NCBI GenBank assembly: GCA_017625725.1
Contig: JAGAKH010000087.1
Span: 1-48,454 of the forward strand
From: Bacteroidales bacterium
GTDB lineage: Bacteria; Bacteroidota; Bacteroidia; Bacteroidales; UBA932
Direction of reading: 5' to 3'
DNA length: 48,454 nucleotides
In this document: positions 34,548-43,204 of the stretch, one piece after another
Layout: each line of letters starts with the position of its first letter
Numbering within the stretch: position 1 is the stretch's first letter
The notes under the pieces: model-generated
The model's database searches: none
What the model saw: only the letters and a program-made list of their open reading frames with translations
What the model was told of the DNA's origin: nothing
Program-made: the position numbers and the translations under genes

Positions 34548-35778
34548 ACGCCACACAACTGTTATGGCCACCGAATCCCAGTGAGTCAGAGATCGCCATA
34601 GTCAATTGAGCCTCGACAGAATGATTCGGAGTGTAATCCAGATCACATTCCGGATCAGGATCATCCAGATGTATAGTAGGAGGAACTTTTCCATACTTCA
34701 ACGCAAGGACTGAAGCCATGGCCTCTGCAGCACCTGCAGCTCCAAGCATATGTCCTATTGTACCTTTTATCGAACTGATATGAGCCTTATAGGCATCATC
34801 ACCAAGGGCACATTTGAATGCCTTTGTTTCCATACCGTCATTCAAAGCCGTACCTGTTCCATGTGCACAGATATACAGAACATCATCTGATGTATATCCC
34901 GCTTCGTCAAGAGCCATCCTGATGGCGGCAGCCTGAGTCTTTCCGTCCGGACGCGGTGCCGTGACATGATATGCATCACAAGTATTGCCATAACCGCACA
35001 CCTCAGCTATGATCTCTGCACCTCTTTCCACTGCATGCTCATATTCCTCAAGAATCATGACAGCTGCTCCTTCAGCCATCACAAATCCTCCCCTGTTCTT
35101 ATTGAAAGGCAAAGAAGCATATGCCGGATCTTCTGATCTGGACAGGGTCTTCGCATTGGCAAATCCCGCTATGCCTATAGGAATCAAGGATGCTTCAGTT
35201 CCTCCTGCAATTATGGCATCGGCATAACCGTGTCTGATGGCACGATAAGCCTCTCCGATTGCATGAGTAGATGTTGCACAAGCTGTTACTACCGGCAGAC
35301 ATGGGCCACATGCATTATTACGTATTGCTATGTTGCCTGAAGCTATATTTGCTATCATGGTCGGGACAAACAAAGGCGACACCCACTTTGCACCTTCCTT
35401 TATCAATTTTTCGCATTCACGGAACTGGGTAGAAAAGCCTCCCACACCTGAGCCGACATAAACTCCCAGACGCATCGGATCTATATTACCGTCTTCAGCC
35501 GCCTTCAGTCCAGCCTGCTGCATCGCCTGCCATGCGGCCGCTACAGCAAACAATGTGAATTTATCCTGCTTGCGGGCAAAACCAGGTTCTATAGCATAAT
35601 CTGAAGGATTGAAATCCTTTACCTCACCTGCGATCTTCACAGGAAGATCATCTGTAGGGAAGGATTTTATATAATCAATACCACATACTCCGTCAATAAG
35701 GTTCTTCCAGAAAGTAGGGACATCGTTTCCAATCGGAGACACAATTCCACAACCCGTCACAACTACCCTTTTATCCAT
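34534..35778 (-). CDS. fabF: Beta-ketoacyl-ACP synthase II
   Basis: FabF condenses malonyl-ACP with acyl-ACP in fatty acid elongation. The 414-residue protein has the full Cys-His-His set: the cysteine in VVTACATSTHAIGEA near residue 167, one histidine in CAHGTGTALND and the other in GTIGHMLGAAGA. It begins MDKRVVVTGCGIVSPIGND at ATG 35778; the longer frame would use a TTG at 35787. Unusually for fabF, no acpP gene is adjacent. A -7 element lies at 35827-35834, and the last 14 bases overlap the convergent DUF4293 gene. Confidence 0.94.
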   Translation of the reverse strand: MDKRVVVTGCGIVSPIGNDVPTFWKNLIDGVCGIDYIKSFPTDDLPVKIAGEVKDFNPSDYAIEPGFARKQDKFTLFAVAAAWQAMQQAGLKAAEDGNIDPMRLGVYVGSGVGGFSTQFRECEKLIKEGAKWVSPLFVPTMIANIASGNIAIRNNACGPCLPVVTACATSTHAIGEAYRAIRHGYADAIIAGGTEASLIPIGIAGFANAKTLSRSEDPAYASLPFNKNRGGFVMAEGAAVMILEEYEHAVERGAEIIAEVCGYGNTCDAYHVTAPRPDGKTQAAAIRMALDEAGYTSDDVLYICAHGTGTALNDGMETKAFKCALGDDAYKAHISSIKGTIGHMLGAAGAAEAMASVLALKYGKVPPTIHLDDPDPECDLDYTPNHSVEAQLTMAISDSLGFGGHNSCVAFRKL

Positions 35779-35826
35779 ATATTTCAATATTTTTTAAATA
35801 TCTGTCGTCCATATTCATACAATTTA

Positions 35827-35834
35827 CAAATATA
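35827..35834 (-). promoter_or_regulatory. Candidate -7 element of fabF
   Basis: The minus strand reads TATATTTG, matching TAnnTTTG, 49 bases upstream of ATG 35778. The surrounding sequence is an alternating TA tract, so a chance match is possible. Confidence 0.4.
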
Positions 35835-35865
35835 TATATTTTTATGATGACATCCCCTACCGGAC

Positions 35866-35895
35866 TTGATATTTGGGCCAAAAGTCTTAACTTTG
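35866..35895 (+). promoter_or_regulatory. Promoter of the LytTR regulator gene
   Basis: TTG (35866-35868), 19 bases, then TAACTTTG (35888-35895) match the Bacteroidetes consensus. The -33 TTG is the same triplet that opens the longest reading frame, which argues that translation starts at ATG 35923. Confidence 0.72.
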
Positions 35896-35922
35896 CCGCC
35901 ACTAAAACCTGAAAACGTAGAT

Positions 35923-36813
35923 ATGATTACTGAAAAGCTTCCTAAGTATCTGCTTGGGAAATACCAGCTTATCGGTACGGTAACTTTTTCCGTGCTGTTC
36001 GCGGTAGTATTCCTCAACATATATATTCCTTTTTCAGAGACTGCATGGTTCGAACTGGGTGACTCCGTCATGTTTCTCCGCACACTCGTATTCATTGCTG
36101 CTGCAATAATGATACTTGTATTGAGCAGGTTACTGATGTACAGATCGAAGATGTTGTTCGAAATGACCTATCTCGAATACATAATCTGGTGCTTACTGGA
36201 AATCGTTGTAATCAGTGCATTCTATACATGGCTTACAGTCGACATGACTTCTCCTGTCGACGAGTCACATCTGAAGGTTTTCGGAAGATCGTTACTATAC
36301 GGAAGCATAGCATTGGGAATACCATATCTTATTGCCGGAATGTATTTCGCCATAATTGACAAGAACAACACTATCAGACTGATGAATTACGAGAATGTCG
36401 TGACCGATGAACCACAGAAGCCCGACAGTTCTATGCAGAAGATTACGCTTTTCGACAACAGCGGAACCCTTAAGCTGTCAGTAAGTCCGGAAAACCTCTA
36501 TTATATCGAGTCCGATGATAACTACATAAAAGTCTGGTATACAGATAACAAGGGAGAGCTTAAGCAGTATATGCTACGTTGCAGACTTAAGACAGTAGAA
36601 GACAGTTTCAAGGGCAGCGGACTTGTCAGATGCAACAGAAAATACATAGTAAATATCAAGAAAGTCACAATGTTGCGTAAGGAAAGTGAAGGATACGTCC
36701 TGGATCTTGCAAACGAATCTATACCGTCCCTGCCTGTAACAAAGACCTACACCGATATTGTATTGAGCTATTTCACTGAGGAGAGTCCTCTTCTTGAACC
36801 TATTGAGGATTAA
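35923..36813 (+). CDS. Membrane-anchored LytTR DNA-binding protein
   Basis: The 296-residue protein has four hydrophobic segments in its first 145 residues and a LytTR-type DNA-binding domain at about 180-285, with NLYYIESDDNYIKVWY, RCRLKTVEDSF and LVRCNRKYIVNI. No receiver domain or histidine kinase is adjacent, so signal input is presumably through the membrane part. ATG 35923 is used because the promoter lies upstream of it. It converges on the thioesterase gene with a 4-base overlap. Target genes are unknown. Confidence 0.85.
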   Translation: MITEKLPKYLLGKYQLIGTVTFSVLFAVVFLNIYIPFSETAWFELGDSVMFLRTLVFIAAAIMILVLSRLLMYRSKMLFEMTYLEYIIWCLLEIVVISAFYTWLTVDMTSPVDESHLKVFGRSLLYGSIALGIPYLIAGMYFAIIDKNNTIRLMNYENVVTDEPQKPDSSMQKITLFDNSGTLKLSVSPENLYYIESDDNYIKVWYTDNKGELKQYMLRCRLKTVEDSFKGSGLVRCNRKYIVNIKKVTMLRKESEGYVLDLANESIPSLPVTKTYTDIVLSYFTEESPLLEPIED

Positions 36814-37298
36814 TCATCCTGACCGGCTTCGAGTTCACATCCTGTGAAGAAGAAATCTTTTTCTGCCTTATCACGAGTAAAGCAGAAATATGTCATATCG
36901 CACATGGAGCACACCTTGCCCTCATGGCTGAGAGTAGCTTCTATAAAAGCGAAATTACGTTTGATTTCCTTGATGCGTCCTCTGATTTCTATGACGACCC
37001 CCTCTCCTGTCGGCACGGGATGGCGATACTTCATTGTCAGCTGAGTCGTCATGCCTGCAGTCTGAAGCTTACGGTTGACTATCCAGCCTCCAAGTTCATC
37101 CATAAGTGTAGCCTGTATTCCTCCATGAAGAGTCTTGAGCCAGCCCTGATAATCATCATCGGATTTCCAGATGCACACAAGATCATCTCCATCCTCATGG
37201 AATTCCATCTTGAGTCCACGCGGATTCTCCGGGCAGCAGGCAAAGCAGTTATATCCCTGTTCCTGAAGCCCGAGATAAGGATTCCGTATCTTCTTCAT
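36810..37298 (-). CDS. Hotdog-fold thioesterase (PaaI-like)
   Basis: The 162-residue protein has a hotdog-fold thioesterase core with the typical LHGGIQATLMDELGGW (about residue 68-83). The N-terminal CFACCPENPRGLKM segment has a cysteine cluster reminiscent of metal-binding or Cys-rich hotdog proteins. It probably hydrolyses an acyl-CoA. The start is ATG 37298, one base after the prfA stop codon, so translation is coupled. The longer frame would overlap prfA. Substrate is unknown. Confidence 0.8.
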   Translation of the reverse strand: MKKIRNPYLGLQEQGYNCFACCPENPRGLKMEFHEDGDDLVCIWKSDDDYQGWLKTLHGGIQATLMDELGGWIVNRKLQTAGMTTQLTMKYRHPVPTGEGVVIEIRGRIKEIKRNFAFIEATLSHEGKVCSMCDMTYFCFTRDKAEKDFFFTGCELEAGQDD

Positions 37299-37299
37299 C

Positions 37300-38382
37300 T
37301 TATTCTGCAGCCTTGAGACGTTCTGCATTCTCGGCAATCTGAAGCTGGTCGATCACATCCTGGATAGCTCCATCCATGAATACCGGAAGATTATACATCG
37401 TGTAATTGATACGATGATCCGTCACACGTGACTGAGGATAGTTGTAGGTTCTGATCTTCGCAGAACGGTCACCACCGGCTACCATAGTCTTTCTCTTTGC
37501 AGAAATCTCAGCAAGATACTTTTCATATTCAAGGTTGTACAGACGTGTACGGAGTTCGGCAAGAGCCTTGTCAAAGTTCTTGAGCTGGGATTTTTCGTCC
37601 TGGCACTGCACCACGAGACCTGAAGGGATGTGGGTAAGACGTATTGCTGAATAGGTCGTATTGACTGACTGTCCTCCCGGACCTGACGAGCAGAATGTAT
37701 CCTTACGGATATCGTTCATATTCAATTCAATATCAAACTCGTCCGCTTCAGGAAGCACTGCGACTGATGCCGCAGAAGTGTGGACACGGCCCTGAGTCTC
37801 GGTCTGAGGCACACGCTGGACACGATGAACACCTGACTCATATTTAAGGACTCCATATACTCCGTCTCCTGAAACCTTGCAGACTATTTCCTTGAATCCA
37901 CCGGCAGCACCTTCGGCCTGACTGGTGACTTCCATCCTCCAGCCGCGTGTCTCGATGTATTTCGAATACATACGGAAAAGGTCACCGGCAAATATGGCAG
38001 CCTCGTCTCCACCAGAACCTCCACGGATCTCAAGGATGGCATTCTTGCTGTCCTGAGGGTCTGCAGGAATGAGAAGCAGCTTGATCTTCTCTTCCCATTC
38101 CGGAAGTATCGGTTCGATTTCAGCAATCTCCTCCTTAGCCATTTCACGAAGATCTTCATCCTTCTCTGTCGCAAGGATTTCCTTAGCCATGTCATAGTTT
38201 TCAAGAATCTTCTTGAACTCGTTTCCTGCCTCTATGATCGGGGTAAGTTCCTTATACTCCTTGTTGAGCTGAACGAATTTCTTCATATCGGAAATCACTT
38301 CAGGGTCAGCAAGCTGTTCCTGAAGAGCCTCATATTTTTCCTGAAGGCCGAGAACCTTCTCCAAAAGTGAATTGTCTGCCAT
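37300..38382 (-). CDS. prfA: Peptide chain release factor 1
   Basis: RF1 recognises UAA and UAG stop codons and releases the finished protein. The 360-residue sequence has the GGQ motif at 236-238 (SSGPGGQSVN) and the RF1-type tripeptide PQT in RVPQTETQGRVHTSA, where RF2 has SPF. No frameshift site is seen, as expected for RF1. It lies 37 bases after tcdA and one base before the thioesterase gene. Confidence 0.96.
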   Translation of the reverse strand: MADNSLLEKVLGLQEKYEALQEQLADPEVISDMKKFVQLNKEYKELTPIIEAGNEFKKILENYDMAKEILATEKDEDLREMAKEEIAEIEPILPEWEEKIKLLLIPADPQDSKNAILEIRGGSGGDEAAIFAGDLFRMYSKYIETRGWRMEVTSQAEGAAGGFKEIVCKVSGDGVYGVLKYESGVHRVQRVPQTETQGRVHTSAASVAVLPEADEFDIELNMNDIRKDTFCSSGPGGQSVNTTYSAIRLTHIPSGLVVQCQDEKSQLKNFDKALAELRTRLYNLEYEKYLAEISAKRKTMVAGGDRSAKIRTYNYPQSRVTDHRINYTMYNLPVFMDGAIQDVIDQLQIAENAERLKAAE

Positions 38383-38419
38383 ATAGTATCAATGAATTAA
38401 GCGTGCAAAGATAATAAAA

Positions 38420-39142
38420 TTATCTGTATTTCATCATAATATGCTGCACTGCCGCCTGAGCACAGACGCAGCCGAAGACCGCCGGGATATAGGATATGGT
38501 TCCAACCTGGGACTTCTTGTTCCTGTCCTCACATGGAACTATTGATTCACGGTCTGGGAGTTCCTCTGAGAAAACCACCTTGAAGCCGTTCTTTATCCCC
38601 ATGTGTCTCAATCGTTTACGGACAATATAAGCCAAAGGGCAGTTGAATGATTTGGAAATATCGGTGAGACGGACCTTTGTCGCATCATACTTGGCTCCGG
38701 CACCCATGGATGAAACCAGAGGAATACCGGAATCCATGCAATACTTGATCAGATGGAGCTTCGGCGACAAGGTGTCGATCGCATCCACAAGGAAATCTAT
38801 CTTATAGTCTCCCAGCACTTCCCCGGCCTTTTCAGCTTCAAGATACTGCTTGATGACGGTCAGGTCCAGTTCCGGGTTTATGTCCTTCAGACGTTCTGAC
38901 AGGACATCGCATTTCTGCCTGCCGACAGTAGAATCCAGTGCCAGAAGCTGACGGTTCTTATTCGTTTCCGACACATCGTCACTATCCAGAATGATCAGAT
39001 GTCCGATACCGGCCCTCACCAGCATCTCAGCGGCATAGGCACCCACACCGCCAATTCCGATAACCGCAACCGTAGAGTTACGGAAGTTTTCCAGCATCTG
39101 GTCACCGACCAGCATCGCCGTCCTTTCCTGCCAGCTTTCCAT
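38420..39142 (-). CDS. tcdA: tRNA threonylcarbamoyladenosine dehydratase
   Basis: TcdA (CsdL/YgdL) is an E1-like, ATP-dependent enzyme that cyclises the t6A modification of tRNA position 37. The 240-residue length and the features GIGGVGAYAAEMLVRAGIG, LDSDDV, NKNRQLLA and VDAIDTLSPKLHLI fit the family. ThiF/MoeB-type proteins are similar, but no thiS or moaD is present. Its ATG overlaps the mazG stop codon by one base, so the two are co-translated. Confidence 0.9.
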   Translation of the reverse strand: MESWQERTAMLVGDQMLENFRNSTVAVIGIGGVGAYAAEMLVRAGIGHLIILDSDDVSETNKNRQLLALDSTVGRQKCDVLSERLKDINPELDLTVIKQYLEAEKAGEVLGDYKIDFLVDAIDTLSPKLHLIKYCMDSGIPLVSSMGAGAKYDATKVRLTDISKSFNCPLAYIVRKRLRHMGIKNGFKVVFSEELPDRESIVPCEDRNKKSQVGTISYIPAVFGCVCAQAAVQHIMMKYR

Positions 39143-39960
39143 TAAAGTCCTTTTGCCTTTCCCTCATCCCAGATCGCGTCCATCTCAGCAAGGGTCATAT
39201 CCTTAAGATTGCGTCCCTGACGGATGGTATTCTCTTCCAGATAGGTGAAGCGGCGTTTGAATTTCGCACAGGTACGTTCCAGAGCTGTATCCGGATTCAA
39301 GCCATAAAGTCTTGCAGCATTGACGGTTGCAAAAAGGAAATCACCAAGTTCATCCTCAGCCCTGTCAAAGGCGGCCTTTCTTTCTTCATCCGAAACGGCA
39401 GCAGCCATTGCGTCAAGTTCAGCCTGATACTCACCCATTTCCTCCTTGACCTTATCCCAGACCTGCTCCTTCTTTTCCCAATCAAAGCCGACTCCACGTG
39501 CCTTGTCCTGCATCCTGTATGCCTTGAGAAGAGGAGGAAGGCCGTCAGGCACGCCTGAAAGGACACGCTTATTACCATCCTTTTCCTTGGTCTTCAGCAT
39601 TTCCCACTGCTTCACGACATCCTCCGCACTTCCTACTTCTGCAGAAGAGAACACATGAGGATGACGATATATCAATTTATCGCACAGGAAGTTAATTACA
39701 TCCACGATATCGAAATGCTGTTTTTCTTCACCGATCTTGGCATAGAAGAGGACATGGAGAAGGACATCTCCCAACTCCTTCGACAACTCATGTTCTTCAC
39801 CTTTAAGGATGGCATCGCTAAGTTCGTACACCTCCTCCAGAGTCTGTGGCCTCAGTGATTCATTGGTCTGTTTGCGGTCCCATGGACACTTTTCTCTCAA
39901 TTCATCCAGTACATCCAGGATCCTACCGAATGCCTGGAGTTTTTCTTCTCTTGTATGCAT
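39142..39960 (-). CDS. mazG: Nucleoside triphosphate pyrophosphohydrolase MazG
   Basis: MazG hydrolyses (d)NTPs to monophosphates and pyrophosphate. The 272 residues contain two MazG-type helical units: CPWDRKQTNESL followed by EEVYELSDAI and ELGDVLLHVLFYAK in the first, and EDELGDFLFATVNAARL in the second, as in the E. coli double-domain protein. ATG 39960 (MHTREEKLQAFGRIL) matches where MazG proteins begin; the longer frame would overlap the upstream lipoprotein gene. Confidence 0.93.
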   Translation of the reverse strand: MHTREEKLQAFGRILDVLDELREKCPWDRKQTNESLRPQTLEEVYELSDAILKGEEHELSKELGDVLLHVLFYAKIGEEKQHFDIVDVINFLCDKLIYRHPHVFSSAEVGSAEDVVKQWEMLKTKEKDGNKRVLSGVPDGLPPLLKAYRMQDKARGVGFDWEKKEQVWDKVKEEMGEYQAELDAMAAAVSDEERKAAFDRAEDELGDFLFATVNAARLYGLNPDTALERTCAKFKRRFTYLEENTIRQGRNLKDMTLAEMDAIWDEGKAKGL

Positions 39961-39997
39961 AAGAAACATATATTTCTGCGTAGGATATAAATAACTC

Positions 39998-40648
39998 CTA
40001 CCTGAGTTTAAATACTCCCATATCCTCAATCGATGGGACTCTCTTTATAAGATGTACCTCATCCCCCTCCACATAAGCATCGATATAAGTATCACCTTCA
40101 TATAGTATGAACTGTCCATCAACACCTGATTCCAGGACATTAAAAAGACGTTCAGTCTTATTCCAGACAATCGGTGTCGGAGAATAATAATCAGTGTCAC
40201 CAACTAATGAATCACCTTTTAAATCGGATTTGGTACATTGCACTTTCAATTTAGGATCAGAAGGAGTCCAGACTTCACTATATTCGCAGAGTCCTTTACC
40301 AATAAAATTCAAATATCCCACAACTTTTATATCAAATGTCAAAGTACACATATAATAGCGAAACTTGCTAATGTTGATATGTGGGTTAGATGACGGATAC
40401 TCTCCAAGATAATCTTTTGTATCTATATCAGGAATATCCTCAAAAGCATGAAAGTAAGCATCTTGATAGTCTCCAAATTCATAGCATTGCTTGCCGTCAG
40501 AATCATACCCCCATCTGCACATTGTTGACTCATCCGCCACAATTTTTTCGAAACTCTTTCCACCCTCATTCAAATCGAGCCGCATCTGACATCCCAAAAG
40601 GGATCCTAATAGTACAAACATCCAAAATAATGAACCATTTTTTTTCAT
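39998..40648 (-). CDS. Hypothetical lipoprotein
   Basis: The 216-residue product begins with a lysine-rich start and a hydrophobic stretch ending LLGSLLGC, a clear lipoprotein signal. The rest is Asp/Tyr-rich with no motif I recognise. Its DNA looks more AT-rich than its neighbours, which may indicate a recent arrival. ATG 40648 is preferred to the TTG at 40654. It lies 37 bases upstream of mazG and may share its transcript. Function unknown. Confidence 0.72.
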   Translation of the reverse strand: MKKNGSLFWMFVLLGSLLGCQMRLDLNEGGKSFEKIVADESTMCRWGYDSDGKQCYEFGDYQDAYFHAFEDIPDIDTKDYLGEYPSSNPHINISKFRYYMCTLTFDIKVVGYLNFIGKGLCEYSEVWTPSDPKLKVQCTKSDLKGDSLVGDTDYYSPTPIVWNKTERLFNVLESGVDGQFILYEGDTYIDAYVEGDEVHLIKRVPSIEDMGVFKLR

Positions 40649-40738
40649 ACTCAAAATAAATTCTACCCCAAATATTCTCTGGAAGACTGATTAATTAAAT
40701 AGATCAAGATAATAAAAACCCTAGTACGAAGGGAGACG

Positions 40739-40746
40739 CAAATATA
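40739..40746 (-). promoter_or_regulatory. Candidate -7 element of the lipoprotein-mazG operon
   Basis: The minus strand reads TATATTTG, matching TAnnTTTG, 90 bases upstream of the lipoprotein ATG. No -33 match. It is back-to-back with the CoA-transferase promoter at 40769-40776. Confidence 0.4.
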
Positions 40747-40768
40747 TAGCAAATCTGTGAAAAATAAC

Positions 40769-40776
40769 TATCTTTG
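40769..40776 (+). promoter_or_regulatory. Candidate -7 element of the CoA-transferase gene
   Basis: TATCTTTG matches TAnnTTTG and lies 19 bases before the ATG at 40796, a usual Bacteroidetes distance. No clear -33 element is seen. Confidence 0.5.
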
Positions 40777-40795
40777 ACGAGATAATCACGTTCTT

Positions 40796-42103
40796 ATGTA
40801 CAAAGAGATCAAATACGTTTCGGCGGACGAAGCCGTTAAGGTCGTAAAATCAGGTGACCACATTCATTTAAGCAGCGTAGCAAGTGCCCCGCAGATTCTA
40901 ATCCAGGCCCTCTGCAGAAGAGGTGATGCCGGCGAACTTCAGGACGTACGCATCCACCATCTGCATACAGAAGGCCCTGCCCCATATGCAGATCCTAAGT
41001 ATGACGGAGTATTTTTCCATCAGGCTTTCTTTGTCGGAGCCAATGTTCGCAAAGGTGTTCAGGCCGGCTATGCAGACTATATTCCGGTATTCCTTAGCGA
41101 AACCCAGAAGCTCTACCGTTGCGGTGCCCTTCGATGCGACGTTGCGATGATCCAGGTGTGTCCGCCTGACAAGCATGGATATGTGTCGCTCGGAACATCT
41201 GTAGACGCAACTCTTGCCGCAATCGAATGTGCAAAGACCGTCATTGCAGTCGTCAACCCTAATGTACCTCGTGCATGGGGACAGGCGATGATACCTATGG
41301 ACATGATCGACATATTCGTTGAAGGCAACGAGCCTCTTGAACCGGCACATTTCAGCGAGCCGAACGAAGTGGAAATAGCCATAGGAAAGCATTGTGCAGC
41401 ACTCATCGATGACGGTGCATGCTTGCAGATGGGTATCGGAGCTATTCCGAATGCGGTGCTTGCCCAGCTTGGCGGCCACAAGAACCTCGGAGTCCACACC
41501 GAGATGTTTGCAGACGGAGTTCTGGAGCTTGTCGAGAAAGGCGTGATCAACGGCTCGAACAAGGTCACCGACAGAGGCAAGCTGGTATCTACCTTCCTCA
41601 TGGGTTCCCAGAAGGTCTATGACTTCATCGACGACAATCCGATGGTGGCGATGATGGATGTAGGATACACTAATGACCCTTACGTGATTTCGAAGAATCC
41701 AAAGATGACCGCCATCAATTCTGCAGTACAGATCGACCTTACAGGTCAGGTCTGTGCAGACTCCATAGGAACCAGATTCTACTCTGGAGTAGGCGGACAG
41801 GTCGACTTCGTATACGGAGCTTCTCTTGCACCTCAGGGAAAGGCTATCATAGCAATGCCTTCAACAACCAATAAGGGAGGCAGCAAGATCGCCCCTGTAA
41901 TCATCGAGGGAGGCGGAGTCGTGACCACAAGACCGCATGTACACTACGTGGTGACAGAATTCGGTGCAGTTGACCTGTACGGACGTTCTATGCAGGAGAG
42001 GGCAAAACTGCTCATCAGCATCGCCCATCCGGATCATCAGGAAGAACTCGACCGTGCAGCCTTCGAACGTTTCGGTCCTCACTACCACGGTGTGAAGATC
42101 TGA
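40796..42103 (+). CDS. Acetyl-CoA hydrolase/CoA-transferase family protein (4-hydroxybutyrate CoA-transferase-like)
   Basis: The 435-residue protein is a class I CoA-transferase that would move CoA between short-chain acyl groups. The catalytic glutamate is Glu236 in GVHTEMFADG, and GIGAIPNAVL precedes it. A C-terminal GYG-type region reads TEFGAVDLYGRSMQERA. The length and motifs are closest to the 4-hydroxybutyrate or butyryl-CoA:acetate CoA-transferases, so a role in fermentative acid production is likely. It is a single gene and converges with mltG. Confidence 0.85.
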   Translation: MYKEIKYVSADEAVKVVKSGDHIHLSSVASAPQILIQALCRRGDAGELQDVRIHHLHTEGPAPYADPKYDGVFFHQAFFVGANVRKGVQAGYADYIPVFLSETQKLYRCGALRCDVAMIQVCPPDKHGYVSLGTSVDATLAAIECAKTVIAVVNPNVPRAWGQAMIPMDMIDIFVEGNEPLEPAHFSEPNEVEIAIGKHCAALIDDGACLQMGIGAIPNAVLAQLGGHKNLGVHTEMFADGVLELVEKGVINGSNKVTDRGKLVSTFLMGSQKVYDFIDDNPMVAMMDVGYTNDPYVISKNPKMTAINSAVQIDLTGQVCADSIGTRFYSGVGGQVDFVYGASLAPQGKAIIAMPSTTNKGGSKIAPVIIEGGGVVTTRPHVHYVVTEFGAVDLYGRSMQERAKLLISIAHPDHQEELDRAAFERFGPHYHGVKI

Positions 42104-42106
42104 ATT

Positions 42107-42165
42107 ACCGCCCGACCTTAATAGTTGTGCCCAATGCAGCCCACCCAAGGCACGTCGGGCACAAC
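42107..42165. terminator. Overlapping inverted repeats between the CoA-transferase and mltG genes
   Basis: GTTGTGCCC (42124-42132) pairs with GGGCACAAC (42157-42165), and GCCCGAC (42110-42116) pairs with GTCGGGC (42154-42160). The two pairings share bases 42157-42160 and exclude each other. No T run follows either. This is a probable convergent termination region with ambiguous folding. Confidence 0.4.
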
Positions 42166-42166
42166 A

Positions 42167-43204
42167 TCACTTTCCGGCTTTGCGGCGGGCGGTGAGGGCA
42201 CGCTGGAAGGCACGGGCATTCTTGAGATGATCGTTGTAGCCTACTGCGAAACGATGGGTACCGTCAAAATCCGGAGATGCACAGAAATAGATGTAGCTAT
42301 GTTTTTCAGGATCCAGTACTGCATCAATGCAGGCCTTAGGTGGGACATTGATAGGTGCCGGAGGAAGACCGGCATATTTATATGTGTTGTACGGTGACTC
42401 GACCTTAAGATGCTTCTTCAAGATACGGTCCAGCTTGTAGTCGTAGCAGAATGCTATGGTAGGATCTGCCTGAAGCTTCATACCTTTTCTGTAGCGGTTG
42501 AGATATACACCGGCGATTACAGGATATTCAAAGGTCTTCAATGTCTCTCCGCTGACTATGGAAGCCATGACAGACACCTGCATGGGAGTCAGCTTCTGTT
42601 TCCTGGCCTTGTCTAGGCGGTCCTGGTTCCAGAATGCGTCATACTCCTTCTTGAAACGGTCGAATATTTCCTTGACTGAAGCTGTCCAGTACATCTGATA
42701 TGTATCCGGCAGGATCAGTGCGAAAACATTCTCCGGAGTGAAGCCGTAAGATGCCAGAAATTCAGCAGAATCCAAGGCAGAAGCCACAGAGGCTGAATCC
42801 ACCATCATCTGGACAGATATCTTCTTAGCGATACGGCCTTTGGTCCTCATGGTTCCGGACAAGGTAAGATTTCCCGGAGTCTGCCATCCGAAGTTCAGCA
42901 TCCTGGCAACATAGATACTTGTGAACGATGGCTCGATCTCATATCTTCCCGGTTTCATTTTAAGTCCCGTCTCAAGCTTGGCGAAAGACCTCTGGAGACT
43001 TCCGACCCTTATGGCACCTGCTCCAGCCTGCAACGAATCCAAAACCTCCTCAACGTCGGTATCCGGATATACATAGAGCACATAGTCTTCCGTGAAATTC
43101 GGGCACTTGTTATCTATATAATAGACACCACCCACATATCCTCCTGCTGCAACTATCAGCAGAAGAATCAATCCGATGATAACACCTGTCTTCTTTGCTT
43201 TCAT
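42167..43204 (-). CDS. mltG: Endolytic transglycosylase MltG
   Basis: MltG cleaves nascent glycan strands at the inner membrane and helps set glycan length. The 345-residue protein has an N-terminal membrane anchor (about 7-29), a LysM-like subdomain and the catalytic YceG domain: ASIVSGETLKTFEYPVIAGV, with Glu220 at the place of the E. coli catalytic Glu218, and LQADPTIAFC. Its ATG overlaps the glucosaminidase stop codon by four bases, so both peptidoglycan enzymes are co-translated. Confidence 0.92.
   Translation of the reverse strand: MKAKKTGVIIGLILLLIVAAGGYVGGVYYIDNKCPNFTEDYVLYVYPDTDVEEVLDSLQAGAGAIRVGSLQRSFAKLETGLKMKPGRYEIEPSFTSIYVARMLNFGWQTPGNLTLSGTMRTKGRIAKKISVQMMVDSASVASALDSAEFLASYGFTPENVFALILPDTYQMYWTASVKEIFDRFKKEYDAFWNQDRLDKARKQKLTPMQVSVMASIVSGETLKTFEYPVIAGVYLNRYRKGMKLQADPTIAFCYDYKLDRILKKHLKVESPYNTYKYAGLPPAPINVPPKACIDAVLDPEKHSYIYFCASPDFDGTHRFAVGYNDHLKNARAFQRALTARRKAGK

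Noticed and set aside
35784-36095. 103-residue minus-strand frame upstream of fabF
   Set aside because: It is antisense to the start of the LytTR gene and crosses that gene's promoter; no motif supports it.
36814-37337. Longer start for the thioesterase gene at 37337
   Set aside because: It would overlap the end of prfA by about 38 bases; ATG 37298, one base after the prfA stop, gives a normal family N-terminus.
42167-43204. MltG active-site segment ASIVSGET lacks the first Glu of the usual IVEKET/IIEKET, suggesting an inactive enzyme
   Set aside because: Counting along the E. coli sequence puts the catalytic Glu218 at the second Glu of that motif, which is kept here as Glu220.
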